64,000 bases of DNA from Streptacidiphilus albus JL83 (GTDB lineage Bacteria; Actinomycetota; Actinomycetes; Streptomycetales; Streptomycetaceae), in contig NZ_JQML01000001.1 of the NCBI RefSeq assembly GCF_000744705.1, positions 4,598,017 to 4,662,016 of the forward strand. The letters run 5' to 3'. The notes beneath the pieces are model-generated. The model searched no databases. It saw only the letters and a list, made by a program, of their open reading frames with translations, and had not been told where the DNA came from. The position numbers and the translations under genes are program-made. This document shows positions 7,984 to 14,792 of this stretch, in pieces (the stretch's first letter is position 1; every line of letters begins with the position of its first letter).

Positions 7984-8169
7984 CTACCAGATCTTGCGGG
8001 TGACCAGCTCGACCCATTCGCGGTCGCGGTCGCCGGGCACCATGCGGCCGAACGCCGCCCAATCGGCAGCGAGGGCCTCGTACATGGGCGTCTCGCACCG
8101 GCGCCGTCGGCGAGATGGGTGCGGAGCGGCAGGGCGGGCGAGGTCGACGGGCGGGGCGATAGTGGTCAC
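7984..8169 (-). CDS. small hypothetical protein, 61 aa
   Basis: A short frame starting at GTG 8169. The N-terminal third is proline and arginine rich (HPSRRRRRCETP), and the C-terminal half is a plausible folded segment (YEALAADWAAFGRMVPGDRD, ending VTRKIW). No domain is recognised. It lies between two minus-strand genes and could be expressed with the lipoprotein gene upstream. The ribosome-binding site is weak (CCAGG), so its reality rests mainly on codon bias. Confidence 0.45.
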   Translation of the reverse strand: MTTIAPPVDLARPAAPHPSRRRRRCETPMYEALAADWAAFGRMVPGDRDREWVELVTRKIW

Positions 8170-8260
8170 GCCTGGTTCAACGGGGCAGCCGTTCGGCCGG
8201 GCACGGCGGACGGGGTCAACCGATCCGGTGAACGAGGCGGCCAGTCCTGTCGGCTCCGGG

Positions 8261-8797
8261 TTACTGTGCGCCGGCCTGGATGGCGAGGAAGAGGGTTCCT
8301 ACGGCCGCCAGCTGCGTGGTTCCGGCGATGATGTCGGCGATGCCCTTGCCGGCCTCAGTAGCGTTCAGCTTCGCGGCGCCGTCGTAGCACAGTGAGGTAC
8401 CAGTGGTGTAGTCGGCGAGGGTCTTCGCCCAGTGCGACTGTGCCTGCGGGTCGGGGATGGGGCCGTAGTCCACAGCACTGGTCGTGGCGCTGGCGAGGAT
8501 GGCGCAGTCGCCGCCCACGGCCGAGACGTTCTCGGCGCTGGCGTCCGATTGGAGCCGGGTGAAGTCGGTTCCAAACGTGCTGATGTCGGCCTTGCCGCCA
8601 CCGTTGAACCAGGCGGCGACCTTCTGCGCCATGGAGTCGCCGGTGCCGCTGTCGGGCGTGGCCGACGCCGCGGTGGCTGCTGGCCCGGTGGCGGTTGCCG
8701 TAGCGGTCGGCTTGGCGGTGCCGCTGCTGCAGGCGCCCGCTCCCAATGTCACGACGCCAAGCAGTACTGCCGCACCCAGAGCCCTGGACGTGGTCAT
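8261..8797 (-). CDS. putative lipoprotein, 178 aa
   Basis: The N terminus MTTSRALGAAVLLGVVTLGAG followed by Cys is a lipoprotein signal peptide with lipobox GAGAC; the mature protein would start at Cys23 and be tethered outside the membrane. A Thr/Ala-rich linker (residues 27-50) leads to a folded domain of about 120 residues containing two further cysteines (GGDCAIL and TSLCYDG) that could form a disulfide. The ATG at 8797 follows GGGGGAAC. Function unknown; it resembles streptomycete extracellular lipoproteins of accessory regions. Confidence 0.82.
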   Translation of the reverse strand: MTTSRALGAAVLLGVVTLGAGACSSGTAKPTATATATGPAATAASATPDSGTGDSMAQKVAAWFNGGGKADISTFGTDFTRLQSDASAENVSAVGGDCAILASATTSAVDYGPIPDPQAQSHWAKTLADYTTGTSLCYDGAAKLNATEAGKGIADIIAGTTQLAAVGTLFLAIQAGAQ

Positions 8798-9174
8798 GTT
8801 GCTGTTCCCCCAGTGATCCGCGAGGGCACAGACGGCCCTCTCCTGTTCCCCGTGCGCTTGAGCGCTGCGCGGAACATGATCGCACGCAGGTACGACGAGA
8901 TCCGGTTGGGAGCGTCAACTGAGCTTCGGTCCTGGAGTTCGAGCGCGATTGATTGTCGCAGCGCGGCCGGCGACCGTTGCCGGGGGCGGCTTGCCCTCTC
9001 GCATACGCGACAGCACGAAGATCATGGTTCGCGACTCCGGCGGGCGGAGTCGCAAATTTGTGGTGGCCACGACGGCCAGCGCAACCACGGTCGTGATGAA
9101 CGTGGTTGCCGCCTGCGAGCGGGCCTCGGGCCTGGCCCGGGCCCGCTAGGCTGCCCTCCCAGTGATCAACACCC
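8798..9174. other. intergenic region between divergent genes
   Basis: This stretch has no convincing gene. It separates the minus-strand lipoprotein gene from the plus-strand secreted-protein gene, so it should hold both promoters. A strong hairpin, GCGACTCCG / CGGAGTCGC with a five-base loop at 9031-9053, is followed by AAATTTG and looks like a terminator or regulator-binding dyad. Confidence 0.5.
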
Positions 9175-9744
9175 ATGGGGGGAACCTTGCGGACACGCAT
9201 ACGCCGCACCGCCGTTCTGGCTGCTGCGGCCGGACTTCTTGCCGTGCTGCCGGGCAGCGTCGGCACCGCACAGGCAAGCGGTACGGCCTACGTCGGCAGC
9301 TTCGACGTCGTCACCTACGGCATCCCTGCCACCATCCACCCAGGCCAGGTGGTGTACGCCCACACCTTCTTCATAGACCGGTCCAAGTACCGGCTGAAGA
9401 GCGACGGCTACGGACTGCTGATCGTCCCGCCGAAGGGGTACGCGACCCCGACCGTGCAGGTGGAGTGGCGCGACCCGTCTACGGGCGTGTGGCACGACGG
9501 CAACGGGACCGAGGACATGGGCTCCTATCAGCTCGACGAGCCCATGGACTTGTGGCGGACCTACGCACCCAACAAGTGGTATCGAGTCGACTTCGAGATC
9601 AAGTTTGGAACGAAGACCCCTGTCGGGAAGTGGCAGGTCTACGGCGAGGGCCTGGACACTACATACCTGATCGATTCGTCAGGCCATGGGGCCGGCTTCC
9701 TGGACGAGGAACTCCCAGTCAATCCGATCCGGGTAGTGCACTGA
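9175..9744 (+). CDS. secreted protein with Sec signal peptide, 189 aa
   Basis: The N terminus has a basic start (RTRIRR), a hydrophobic core (AVLAAAAGLLAVLPGSV) and an AQA-SG cleavage site, so the protein is exported and released. The mature part (about 155 residues) looks beta-rich, with many aromatic and Gly residues (VEWRDPSTGVWHDGNG, WRTYAPNKWYRVDFEIKF), like a carbohydrate-binding or jelly-roll fold, but no family is certain. The ATG at 9175 lacks a ribosome-binding site. A TTG at 9187 preceded by GGGGGGAACC may be the true start and would still give a complete signal peptide. Confidence 0.8.
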   Translation: MGGTLRTRIRRTAVLAAAAGLLAVLPGSVGTAQASGTAYVGSFDVVTYGIPATIHPGQVVYAHTFFIDRSKYRLKSDGYGLLIVPPKGYATPTVQVEWRDPSTGVWHDGNGTEDMGSYQLDEPMDLWRTYAPNKWYRVDFEIKFGTKTPVGKWQVYGEGLDTTYLIDSSGHGAGFLDEELPVNPIRVVH

Positions 9745-10028
9745 CGCGGCGTGATTTTGCGAGCGTACGGGCAGTCGCCGACAGAGCGCTTCGCATCGGT
9801 TGTCCCCACTGTGGATAAACCTTGTCGGCGCATGTTCGAATAGCTGTCGAATGGCGACCGGGCAGTGCCGGGCGGGTCAGCCGAAGACGTGGGTGTACAG
9901 CAGGTAGGCCGGGCCGGCGAGCATGGACAGCGCCCAGGTCGGTGGGCTCGGCGGCGGGGGCCGGGACACGGAACTCGGCGAAGGCTATGGTCCCGTGTAC
10001 ACAGCGAGCGACCAGCAGGAGAGCGCCC

Positions 10029-10436
10029 GTGGCCCGGCCGCGAACAGGCGAGATGCCCATCCAGCACGTCCGCGCCGCCGACGACGACTGGGCGGACCTG
10101 GACACCGCTTCAGACGGTCGGCGCCCCGAGGTCGTCCGTGAGCTCATCCGCTGGTATCTACGCCGGCCTGGCTCCCGGCTTCCGGACCGGCCGCCGGCTG
10201 CCGACTGGTCGGCAGAACGAGTGACCGCAGCTCTGGAGTGGTTCGCATCGCTCGGCCACGAGGTCGATCCGGGGGCGTCGGAACTCGGCGAGGACGGCCG
10301 TCCGCTGTGGCGCTGCCAGAGGTGTGGCAGTCACGTCTCTATGAGCACCAAGGGCAAGGCACAGTCACCGAGCGGGAATGCCCGGTGCGTCCACGAGTTG
10401 GCTCGCGATGATCCGTCAGCAGGGCAGCAGACCTAG
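10029..10436 (+). CDS. ribbon-helix-helix-like protein with a Cys motif (135 aa)
   Basis: The GTG at 10029, eight bases after AGGAG, gives a product starting MARPRTGEMPIQHVRAADDD and continuing EVVRELIRWYLRRPG. This matches the short beta strand plus two helices of CopG/Arc-type DNA-binding proteins seen in actinomycete plasmids (MARPRTGxTP... family). Residues about 100-125 contain LWRCQRCGSHVSMS, a C-x2-C knuckle, and a later Cys (NARCVHEL) that could bind zinc. It may be a plasmid or accessory-element regulator; the DNA target is unknown. Confidence 0.7.
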   Translation: MARPRTGEMPIQHVRAADDDWADLDTASDGRRPEVVRELIRWYLRRPGSRLPDRPPAADWSAERVTAALEWFASLGHEVDPGASELGEDGRPLWRCQRCGSHVSMSTKGKAQSPSGNARCVHELARDDPSAGQQT

Positions 10437-10579
10437 ATCTTTAGCCATTCGAGCGAGCAGGGAACGAGCAGCGTCCCTTGAACCCCTCGCCGGGATTGCA
10501 TGTCCACCGGCGGGATGCGCGGGAAGTCCATCCCCGTGCAGCGCGCCGCCCGCCCCCCGGGGTTGGCGGCGCGTCGTGC

Positions 10580-11077
10580 CTAGTGCTGTGACCGCGAAGG
10601 TTCGCCGGGTTCGTGGTCCATGCCAGGTCGGCGAGGGGGCATCCGCTGAAGCGAACGACTGTTGGCAGCCGCCGAAGGTTTCCCGCCACACTCGGCCATC
10701 TCCTCGGGAGAGAAGCGAGTGATCTTCCTTCCCGCTTCGGTCTCCACCAGGGTCAACGCGCCAATCCAGTCCCCGTCTTCGGGATACTCCCAGTTGGCCG
10801 CCTCCTCAAGAATCGCCGGAAGCTGTTCACGAGGCACCAGCTCGCCGGGCTGGAGTCCGTTCCCCCCGGAGGGGGACGTCCACGGCGCGATTCGGTGGAC
10901 CTCGATCCACCCACGATCGATGAGAGAGAGCAGGATCCCCGCCAGCTCGCTGACCGGTCGGGACTGGTCGACCTCGTCGAGGTCGCCCCAGACCCCAGGC
11001 AGGATATCGATCTCATAGGAATTGACCATGAAGGCATCCTCAGCCTTGGTCAACGCGTCCCGCTCTTGCTTGCTCAC
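10580..11077 (-). CDS. hypothetical protein, 165 aa
   Basis: Function not recognised. The first 130 residues form a compact acidic domain typical of streptomycete accessory hypotheticals: PGVWGDLDEVDQSRPVSELA, then a short helix (IDRGWIEVHR), then ANWEYPEDGDWIGALTLVET. The protein ends in a basic, Pro/Arg-rich tail. The start is a GTG at 11077. No signal peptide or membrane segment is present, so it is cytoplasmic. Related proteins often sit near phage- or plasmid-derived genes. Confidence 0.72.
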   Translation of the reverse strand: MSKQERDALTKAEDAFMVNSYEIDILPGVWGDLDEVDQSRPVSELAGILLSLIDRGWIEVHRIAPWTSPSGGNGLQPGELVPREQLPAILEEAANWEYPEDGDWIGALTLVETEAGRKITRFSPEEMAECGGKPSAAANSRSLQRMPPRRPGMDHEPGEPSRSQH

Positions 11078-11213
11078 TCAGCAATCGTCGCAGAGGCCGC
11101 GGACACGACAGGCCTCGGGAGCACTGACCAGGACATCCCAACTCGGAGCCACCCCGGCGGTCCGGGCCCGGCGAACCCTCCCGGTCATAGCACTAGCGAG
11201 AAGGAGCAGCGCC

Positions 11214-11426
11214 GTGGAGCAGCAGGCGACAGTGAGGCAGCGGCGGACGATGCCGGCCGAGGTCGGGCGGATGCTGGCCGAGGCGAGGATGCGGGCCGGG
11301 CTGCGAGGGAACGAGGCCGCGCGTCTGCTGGGGCTCTCGGCCGGCTACCTCGTCGATCTGCACGACTTGGGGAATGGCCCCCATCTCTCAGTAGCGACGA
11401 CGATCGGCTTTGTCCCAACTGCGTAG
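11214..11426 (+). pseudogene. truncated XRE-type helix-turn-helix gene
   Basis: GTG 11214 follows AAGGAG by eight bases. The 70-residue frame starts normally for the family (TMPAEVGRMLAEARMRAGLR, then NEAARLLGLSAGYLVDL), which is the first four helices of an XRE domain. After YLVDL the expected recognition-helix and dimer sequence is missing. The frame runs into unrelated residues and stops at 11424-11426. Relatives of this N terminus normally continue for over 200 residues with a DUF5753-like part, so this looks like a remnant fused by deletion or recombination near 11365. Confidence 0.65.
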
Positions 11427-11728
11427 GCAACATCGGGCTGAGCTGATCAGACTGCGGATCCAGCAAGCCTTGTCCCTGAGCGCCACCGTCGAACCGTTCT
11501 GGTGCGGTGCGGTGCGGTGGTCGGGGGTCCTGCTCGACCTCGGCCAGGATCACCGGGAGCAGCCTACGGGCCGGGTGAGGCCGAGTTGACGCCCGGACTG
11601 CCCGGCGCTTGGTGCATGCGAGCCCGATTCCTCAGGTTGGCGCCGCAAGTTCCGCATACTCGTAGCGCAGTCGACAGCGGAGCGTGCAAGCTCAGTCACA
11701 CCGCACTTCCGACTGAGAGGTGACCGTC
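11427..11728. other. remnant region upstream of cassette copy B
   Basis: No intact gene is visible. The stretch holds a copy (11524-11562) of the sequence into which the insertion sequence at 1127 was inserted, in a frame that reads GVLLDLGQDHREQ. It also probably holds the promoter of cassette copy B, whose first gene starts at 11729. Confidence 0.5.
11524..11562 (+). repeat. unoccupied paralogue of the IS target site
   Basis: These 39 bases match the joined flanks of the insertion sequence (1099-1126 plus 2720-2730) with two mismatches. Both copies can be read in the same frame as GVLLDLGQD(P/H)REQ, so they may be remnants of the same unknown coding sequence. Confidence 0.75.
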
Positions 11729-11953
11729 ATGGCACTGCACAAGCTCGGCCAGGACCCCGACTCGCCCGAGGGCAAGTCCCCGACCGTGTACTACGACGAC
11801 GAGACCGACAACTACCTGCTGCAGGGCTGGAAGGTCCCCGACGCCGAGCGGCTCGCCCAGATGGACATCCCCGACCACGAGACCGTGATCGAATTCCCCC
11901 GGCGGATGATGCAGTTCTTCCCGGAGGTCAACGGTGGCGGCACCGACGCTTGA
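11729..11953 (+). CDS. small acidic cassette protein, copy B (74 aa)
   Basis: This is the first gene of cassette copy B. The 74-residue product contains KSPTVYYDDETDNYLLQGW and HETVIEFPRRMMQFFPEVN, and aligns with the protein at 4154-4360. It is strongly acidic in the first half. The ATG at 11729 lies eight bases after GAGAGG. Its 3' end overlaps the following DUF6879 gene by 20 bases, again implying coupling. The level of similarity to copy A is clearly lower than for the later cassette genes. Confidence 0.82.
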   Translation: MALHKLGQDPDSPEGKSPTVYYDDETDNYLLQGWKVPDAERLAQMDIPDHETVIEFPRRMMQFFPEVNGGGTDA

Positions 11954-12449
11954 GTACCTGCTGAGTACCTGCGAGCACTCAGCAGTTCACCTGGAAATGC
12001 GTGACGGCTACATGCTCGACGATCCGCTCTACGCCGCCTGGAAGGCCGGGCACCGGAACGATCCGGCGGACCGGGCGTCATGGTGGCGGCCCTGGCAGCA
12101 GACCATCACGGACACCGTGTCGCGCGGGGTTGCGGTGCGCCGCGCGCGTATCGTCTCCGAGCCCGTCAGCGAATACATCCGCTTCGAGTACGACGTCACG
12201 TTCACCAACCTCGCCGCCGGCGAGGACGTCCGATGGCTTCCCCGAGCCAGAGCCACCGACATCGCTCTGCCGGGAAACGACTTCTGGCTGATCGACGGCA
12301 GCGTGGCCATGGTCCATCACTTCAGCGGCAACGGTGACTTCGTCACTGAAGAGGTCACAGCCGACGCCGCCGTGGTGAAGCTCTGCGCCTCGGCTTTCGA
12401 AGCGGTCTGGGAACGAGCGATCCCGCACGGCGACTACCGGCCCGCCTAA
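11934..12449 (+). CDS. DUF6879 family protein, copy B
   Basis: The 171-residue product is of the DUF6879 type. The segment RRARIVSEPVSEYIRFEYDV matches IERVRLLDDPLTQNQQYSLT of copy A, and AGEDVRWLPR plus LPGNDFWLIDGSVAMVHHF match the family core. The start is a GTG at 11934 inside the end of the preceding gene. It is followed after 18 bases by the XRE/DUF5753 gene. The family pairing is known from genome context in streptomycetes; the biochemical role is not established. Confidence 0.85.
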   Translation: MAAPTLEYLLSTCEHSAVHLEMRDGYMLDDPLYAAWKAGHRNDPADRASWWRPWQQTITDTVSRGVAVRRARIVSEPVSEYIRFEYDVTFTNLAAGEDVRWLPRARATDIALPGNDFWLIDGSVAMVHHFSGNGDFVTEEVTADAAVVKLCASAFEAVWERAIPHGDYRPA

Positions 12450-12467
12450 GCCGACAGTTGGGGGACT

Positions 12468-13322
12468 GTGTCACCGACATCAGCAGCGTCCACAGTTGAA
12501 CAGGCCAGGCAGGCCCTGGGCCAGCGCCTCCGCGAGATCCGGCTCGATGCCGGTCTGACCGCGCGGGCGCTGGCCGCGTTGTGCGGATGGCACGAGGCGA
12601 AGTGCTCCCGGATCGAGCACGGCAAGGTGACGCCGTCCGACGTCGCACTGCGTGCATGGACGCTCCACTGCGGCGTACCCGAGCATCTTCCCGACCTCGT
12701 CGCCACAGCCCGGGGCATCGACGGCATGTACGTCGAGTGGAGACGGATGGAGCGGGCCGGCCTCAAGCAGGCGCAGGAGAGCGTGAAACCGCTGTTCGAC
12801 CGCACCCGCCGGTTCCGCATGTACCAGTCGTGGGTTGTCCCCGGCCTTCTGCAGACCGAGGCGTACAGCACGGCTGTTCTGAACACGATTGTCTCACTGC
12901 GGGGTGTTCACGACGATGTCGCCGAGGCGGTGGCCGTGCGTATGGCGCGGCAGGCCATCCTGCGCTCACCCGACCACCGCTTCGCTGTCCTGGTCGAGGA
13001 ATGGGTTCTGCGTACGGTGATCGGCGACGTGGACACGATGGCTGCCCAGCTCGGCCATCTGATCCAGGTGGCGTTGTTGCCGTCGGTGAGCCTGGGCATC
13101 ATTCCCATGGGGACGCGCCGCGGCGCAGGATGGCCGGTCGAGTCGTTCACGCTGTACGACGACGAGCAGGTGAACGTGGAGCTGGTATCCGCGCACCTGA
13201 CGGTGACGCAGCCGCACGAGGTGTCGATGTACGCGCAGGCATTCTCGGATCTGTCGGCCCTGGCCATGTACGGCGGGCAGGCTCGGCGACTGATCGGTGC
13301 GGCGATTCAGTCCCTCGGGTGA
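12468..13322 (+). CDS. XRE-family regulator with DUF5753 domain, copy B
   Basis: The 284-residue regulator has an N-terminal helix-turn-helix (residues about 15-70: LGQRLREIRLDAGLTARALA, LCGWHEAKCSRIEHGKVTPS) and a C-terminal DUF5753 domain (about 105-280) opening with YQSWVVPGLLQTEAYSTAVL. It starts at GTG 12468 after GGGGGAC. It shares organisation with copy A but diverges in sequence, notably in the recognition-helix region (EAKCSRIE against QSKISKLE), so the two probably read different operators. Expected role: DNA-binding control of the cassette or of development and metabolism genes, as for WhiJ-like proteins. Confidence 0.9.
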   Translation: MSPTSAASTVEQARQALGQRLREIRLDAGLTARALAALCGWHEAKCSRIEHGKVTPSDVALRAWTLHCGVPEHLPDLVATARGIDGMYVEWRRMERAGLKQAQESVKPLFDRTRRFRMYQSWVVPGLLQTEAYSTAVLNTIVSLRGVHDDVAEAVAVRMARQAILRSPDHRFAVLVEEWVLRTVIGDVDTMAAQLGHLIQVALLPSVSLGIIPMGTRRGAGWPVESFTLYDDEQVNVELVSAHLTVTQPHEVSMYAQAFSDLSALAMYGGQARRLIGAAIQSLG

Positions 13323-13371
13323 CCTCCTGCAAGTAGTCGCATGTTCATTGTGGCCGGTTTCCGGCTGTCCC

Positions 13372-13377
13372 TAACGT
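13372..13377 (+). promoter_or_regulatory. putative -10 element of a leaderless transcript, copy B
   Basis: TAACGT lies six bases before the ATG at 13384 and a TTGTGG lies 18 bases further upstream (13348-13353) as a possible -35. There is no Shine-Dalgarno. The same layout precedes copy A. Confidence 0.5.
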
Positions 13378-13383
13378 CGAGTC

Positions 13384-13626
13384 ATGGCAGATCCCGCAGT
13401 CTCCACGCTGCAGCCGCTGGCCTCGCCTGTGCCCGTACGCCAGCCCCTGTCGCCGTCGCAAGAGTTCCGTGTCCGAGTCGCCCGCAACGACCTTGATCGT
13501 GTGCGCAGCCGTGACCTGTCCGCCATCCCCGCATCCGAGCTGCAATTGGAGATCGGGGCGCTCGTGTCCTCGCTCTACAACGTTCTCCAAGTTGTCGAGG
13601 ACCTGGCCACCGAGGGGGAGACATGA
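13384..13626 (+). CDS. small cassette protein 4, copy B (80 aa)
   Basis: The product is nearly identical to copy A (5831-6079) from the first residue (MADPAVSTLQPLASPVPVRQ) through NVLQVVEDLA, differing mainly at the last few residues. It is a proline-rich N-terminal segment followed by an acidic helical domain; the function is not recognised. Sequence identity with copy A begins abruptly at the start codon, as the sequence before it is unrelated except for the -10-like hexamer. The stop overlaps the next start (ATGA at 13623). Confidence 0.82.
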   Translation: MADPAVSTLQPLASPVPVRQPLSPSQEFRVRVARNDLDRVRSRDLSAIPASELQLEIGALVSSLYNVLQVVEDLATEGET

Positions 13627-13820
13627 TCCCCTACGCAGAGCACCGGCCGGAGACGGTCCTCGTGGCCGTCTGGGTCGAGTACGTGAAGCTGATGACCGCC
13701 GCCGGCTACGGCAAACTGACCCCGCCCGGGGTGGCACGCCTGGACGCGATCTACGCGGCCTCGCCGGAGATCCTCGTCGCCGGCCGGGATCTGGAGTTCG
13801 GGCCGAGGTGCATCGGATGA
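13623..13820 (+). CDS. small cassette protein 5, copy B (65 aa)
   Basis: The 65-residue partner of copy A (6076-6273) retains AEHRPETV, W-x-EYV and AGRDLEFGPRCI. The middle third has changed (TAAGYGKLTPPGVARLDAIY), mostly conservatively, so the protein is under selection rather than decaying. Both ends overlap neighbours by four bases (ATGA). Function not recognised; it is soluble and probably part of a complex with the flanking small proteins. Confidence 0.8.
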   Translation: MIPYAEHRPETVLVAVWVEYVKLMTAAGYGKLTPPGVARLDAIYAASPEILVAGRDLEFGPRCIG

Positions 13821-14038
13821 CCGAGCACCCGGTGGTGGCCGCCGACGCCCTGCCGGCGATGAGCACACCGGAGATAGCGCCGGGCTTGTGCTGCGAGTGC
13901 GGTGACCACACCGATCACGGCCGGATCCTCGGCAGCGTCGACCAAGCTTCCGGGCCCGGCTGGACCGTGCTGATCTGCCCGTCCTGCGACTTGAAGCCGA
14001 GGCCGCGTCCCGGCCGGGGACAGAACCGGTCGCTCTGA
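13817..14038 (+). CDS. cysteine-rich zinc-ribbon-like mini-protein, copy B (73 aa)
   Basis: The 73-residue product differs from copy A at only about two positions (for example DALPAMS for DALPSMS and DHTDHGR for DHTDHSR). The GLCCECGDHTDH and ICPSCDLKP knuckles are intact, which supports a bound zinc. It follows the previous gene with ATGA overlap and is followed by the conserved spacer hairpin. It is probably a nucleic-acid or protein-binding accessory factor; the function is unproven. Confidence 0.82.
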   Translation: MTEHPVVAADALPAMSTPEIAPGLCCECGDHTDHGRILGSVDQASGPGWTVLICPSCDLKPRPRPGRGQNRSL

Positions 14039-14043
14039 AGACT

Positions 14044-14088
14044 GCCGTCCGGGCAGACCAAGCCCCCCACGGCGGCTGCCCGGACGGC
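14044..14088 (+). terminator. conserved spacer hairpin, copy B
   Basis: GCCGTCCGGGCAG (14044-14056) pairs perfectly with CTGCCCGGACGGC (14076-14088). A second dyad, GTCCCGTC / GACGGGAC (14101-14108 and 14127-14134), follows. Both are also recognisable in copy A. They lie between the mini-protein gene and the DUF6907 gene and suggest post-transcriptional control of the last gene. Confidence 0.55.
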
Positions 14089-14173
14089 ACTTGGCCGGCC
14101 GTCCCGTCTCCCTGCGTGGAGGCAGTGACGGGACGCCCCCCATGGCCCGGCGCCGACTGGAGGAGAGACGAGC

Positions 14174-14530
14174 ATGGCGGACCACCTCGGTCGACCGTGC
14201 CCCCGGTGGTGCACGGTCTACCACTCCGGCCAGGAGGGCTGGAAGGGCGACCAGTTCCACGTCTCGGCACCGGTCGAGCTGGACCTGACGGACTCGGTCG
14301 GCGTGCGCATTGCGATCGACATGTACCAGTACCCGCTGGCGACCCGGCACACCCGGCGCCAGGTGTACGCGTCGCTGGTGACTGAACACGGCGGCGACGA
14401 ACTGACCGCGCCGGACATCCTCACGCTCGCCGACGGCCTGGTCGTCTACACGGAGCGGCTGCGGCGGTTCGCCGCAGACCTCGTCCAGGCCCAGGCCGAG
14501 GACCACGCCGCCCGCTCCGACCGGACGTGA
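14174..14530 (+). CDS. DUF6907 family protein, copy B (118 aa)
   Basis: This is the intact counterpart of the frameshifted gene at 6655. The 118-residue product starts MADHLGRPCPRWCTVYHSG, with a C-x3-C and His set typical of DUF6907 proteins, then a beta-rich middle (VSAPVELDLTDSVGVRIAID) and a helical end (LRRFAADLVQAQAEDHAARS). It is cytoplasmic and probably metal-binding. DUF6907 genes occur widely beside small regulatory genes in streptomycete mobile regions. It is the last gene before the tRNA-Lys and is convergent with it. Confidence 0.85.
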   Translation: MADHLGRPCPRWCTVYHSGQEGWKGDQFHVSAPVELDLTDSVGVRIAIDMYQYPLATRHTRRQVYASLVTEHGGDELTAPDILTLADGLVVYTERLRRFAADLVQAQAEDHAARSDRT

Positions 14531-14586
14531 TCGTCAGCCGTTCAAGCGAGCAGCGCCCGACATGTCCGGTTCCCTGACGCACGAAA

Positions 14587-14615
14587 AGCCCAGGTCATGG
14601 GCTCTGACCTGGGCT
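14587..14615 (-). terminator. intrinsic terminator of tRNA-Lys
   Basis: AGCCCAGGTCA / TGACCTGGGCT form an 11-bp perfect stem with a seven-base loop. On the minus strand it is followed by TTTTCGT, as expected for the end of the tRNA-Lys transcript. Confidence 0.85.
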
Positions 14616-14623
14616 CAAGGATG

Positions 14624-14696
14624 TGGGCCGCGTGGGGCTCGAACCCACAACCTACGGATTAAAAGTCCGCAGCTCTGCCAATTGAGCTAGCGGCCC
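14624..14696 (-). tRNA. tRNA-Lys (UUU anticodon)
   Basis: The minus strand folds as a complete cloverleaf: acceptor GGGCCGC/GCGGCCC, D-arm with CTCAATTGGCAGAG, anticodon loop CTTTTAA (anticodon TTT) and T-arm GTGGGTTCGAGCCCCAC. CCA is not encoded. Its 3' end faces the accessory region at lower coordinates, the usual orientation of a tRNA used as an integration site. Confidence 0.97.
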
Positions 14697-14792
14697 GGCG
14701 GCCGACGGACGCGTCCTGGAGGGACAGTTCACCAGCCGTTGTGATCCTACCCGGAGAAGCCCGGCGCTTGGCCACCGGCATTCCGATTGCGG

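Noticed and set aside
9882-9925. Minus-strand fragment MLAGPAYLLYTHVFG upstream of the RHH gene
   Set aside because: A short hydrophobic frame that ends cleanly, but it lacks a start signal and any long upstream continuation; too weak to call as a gene or remnant.
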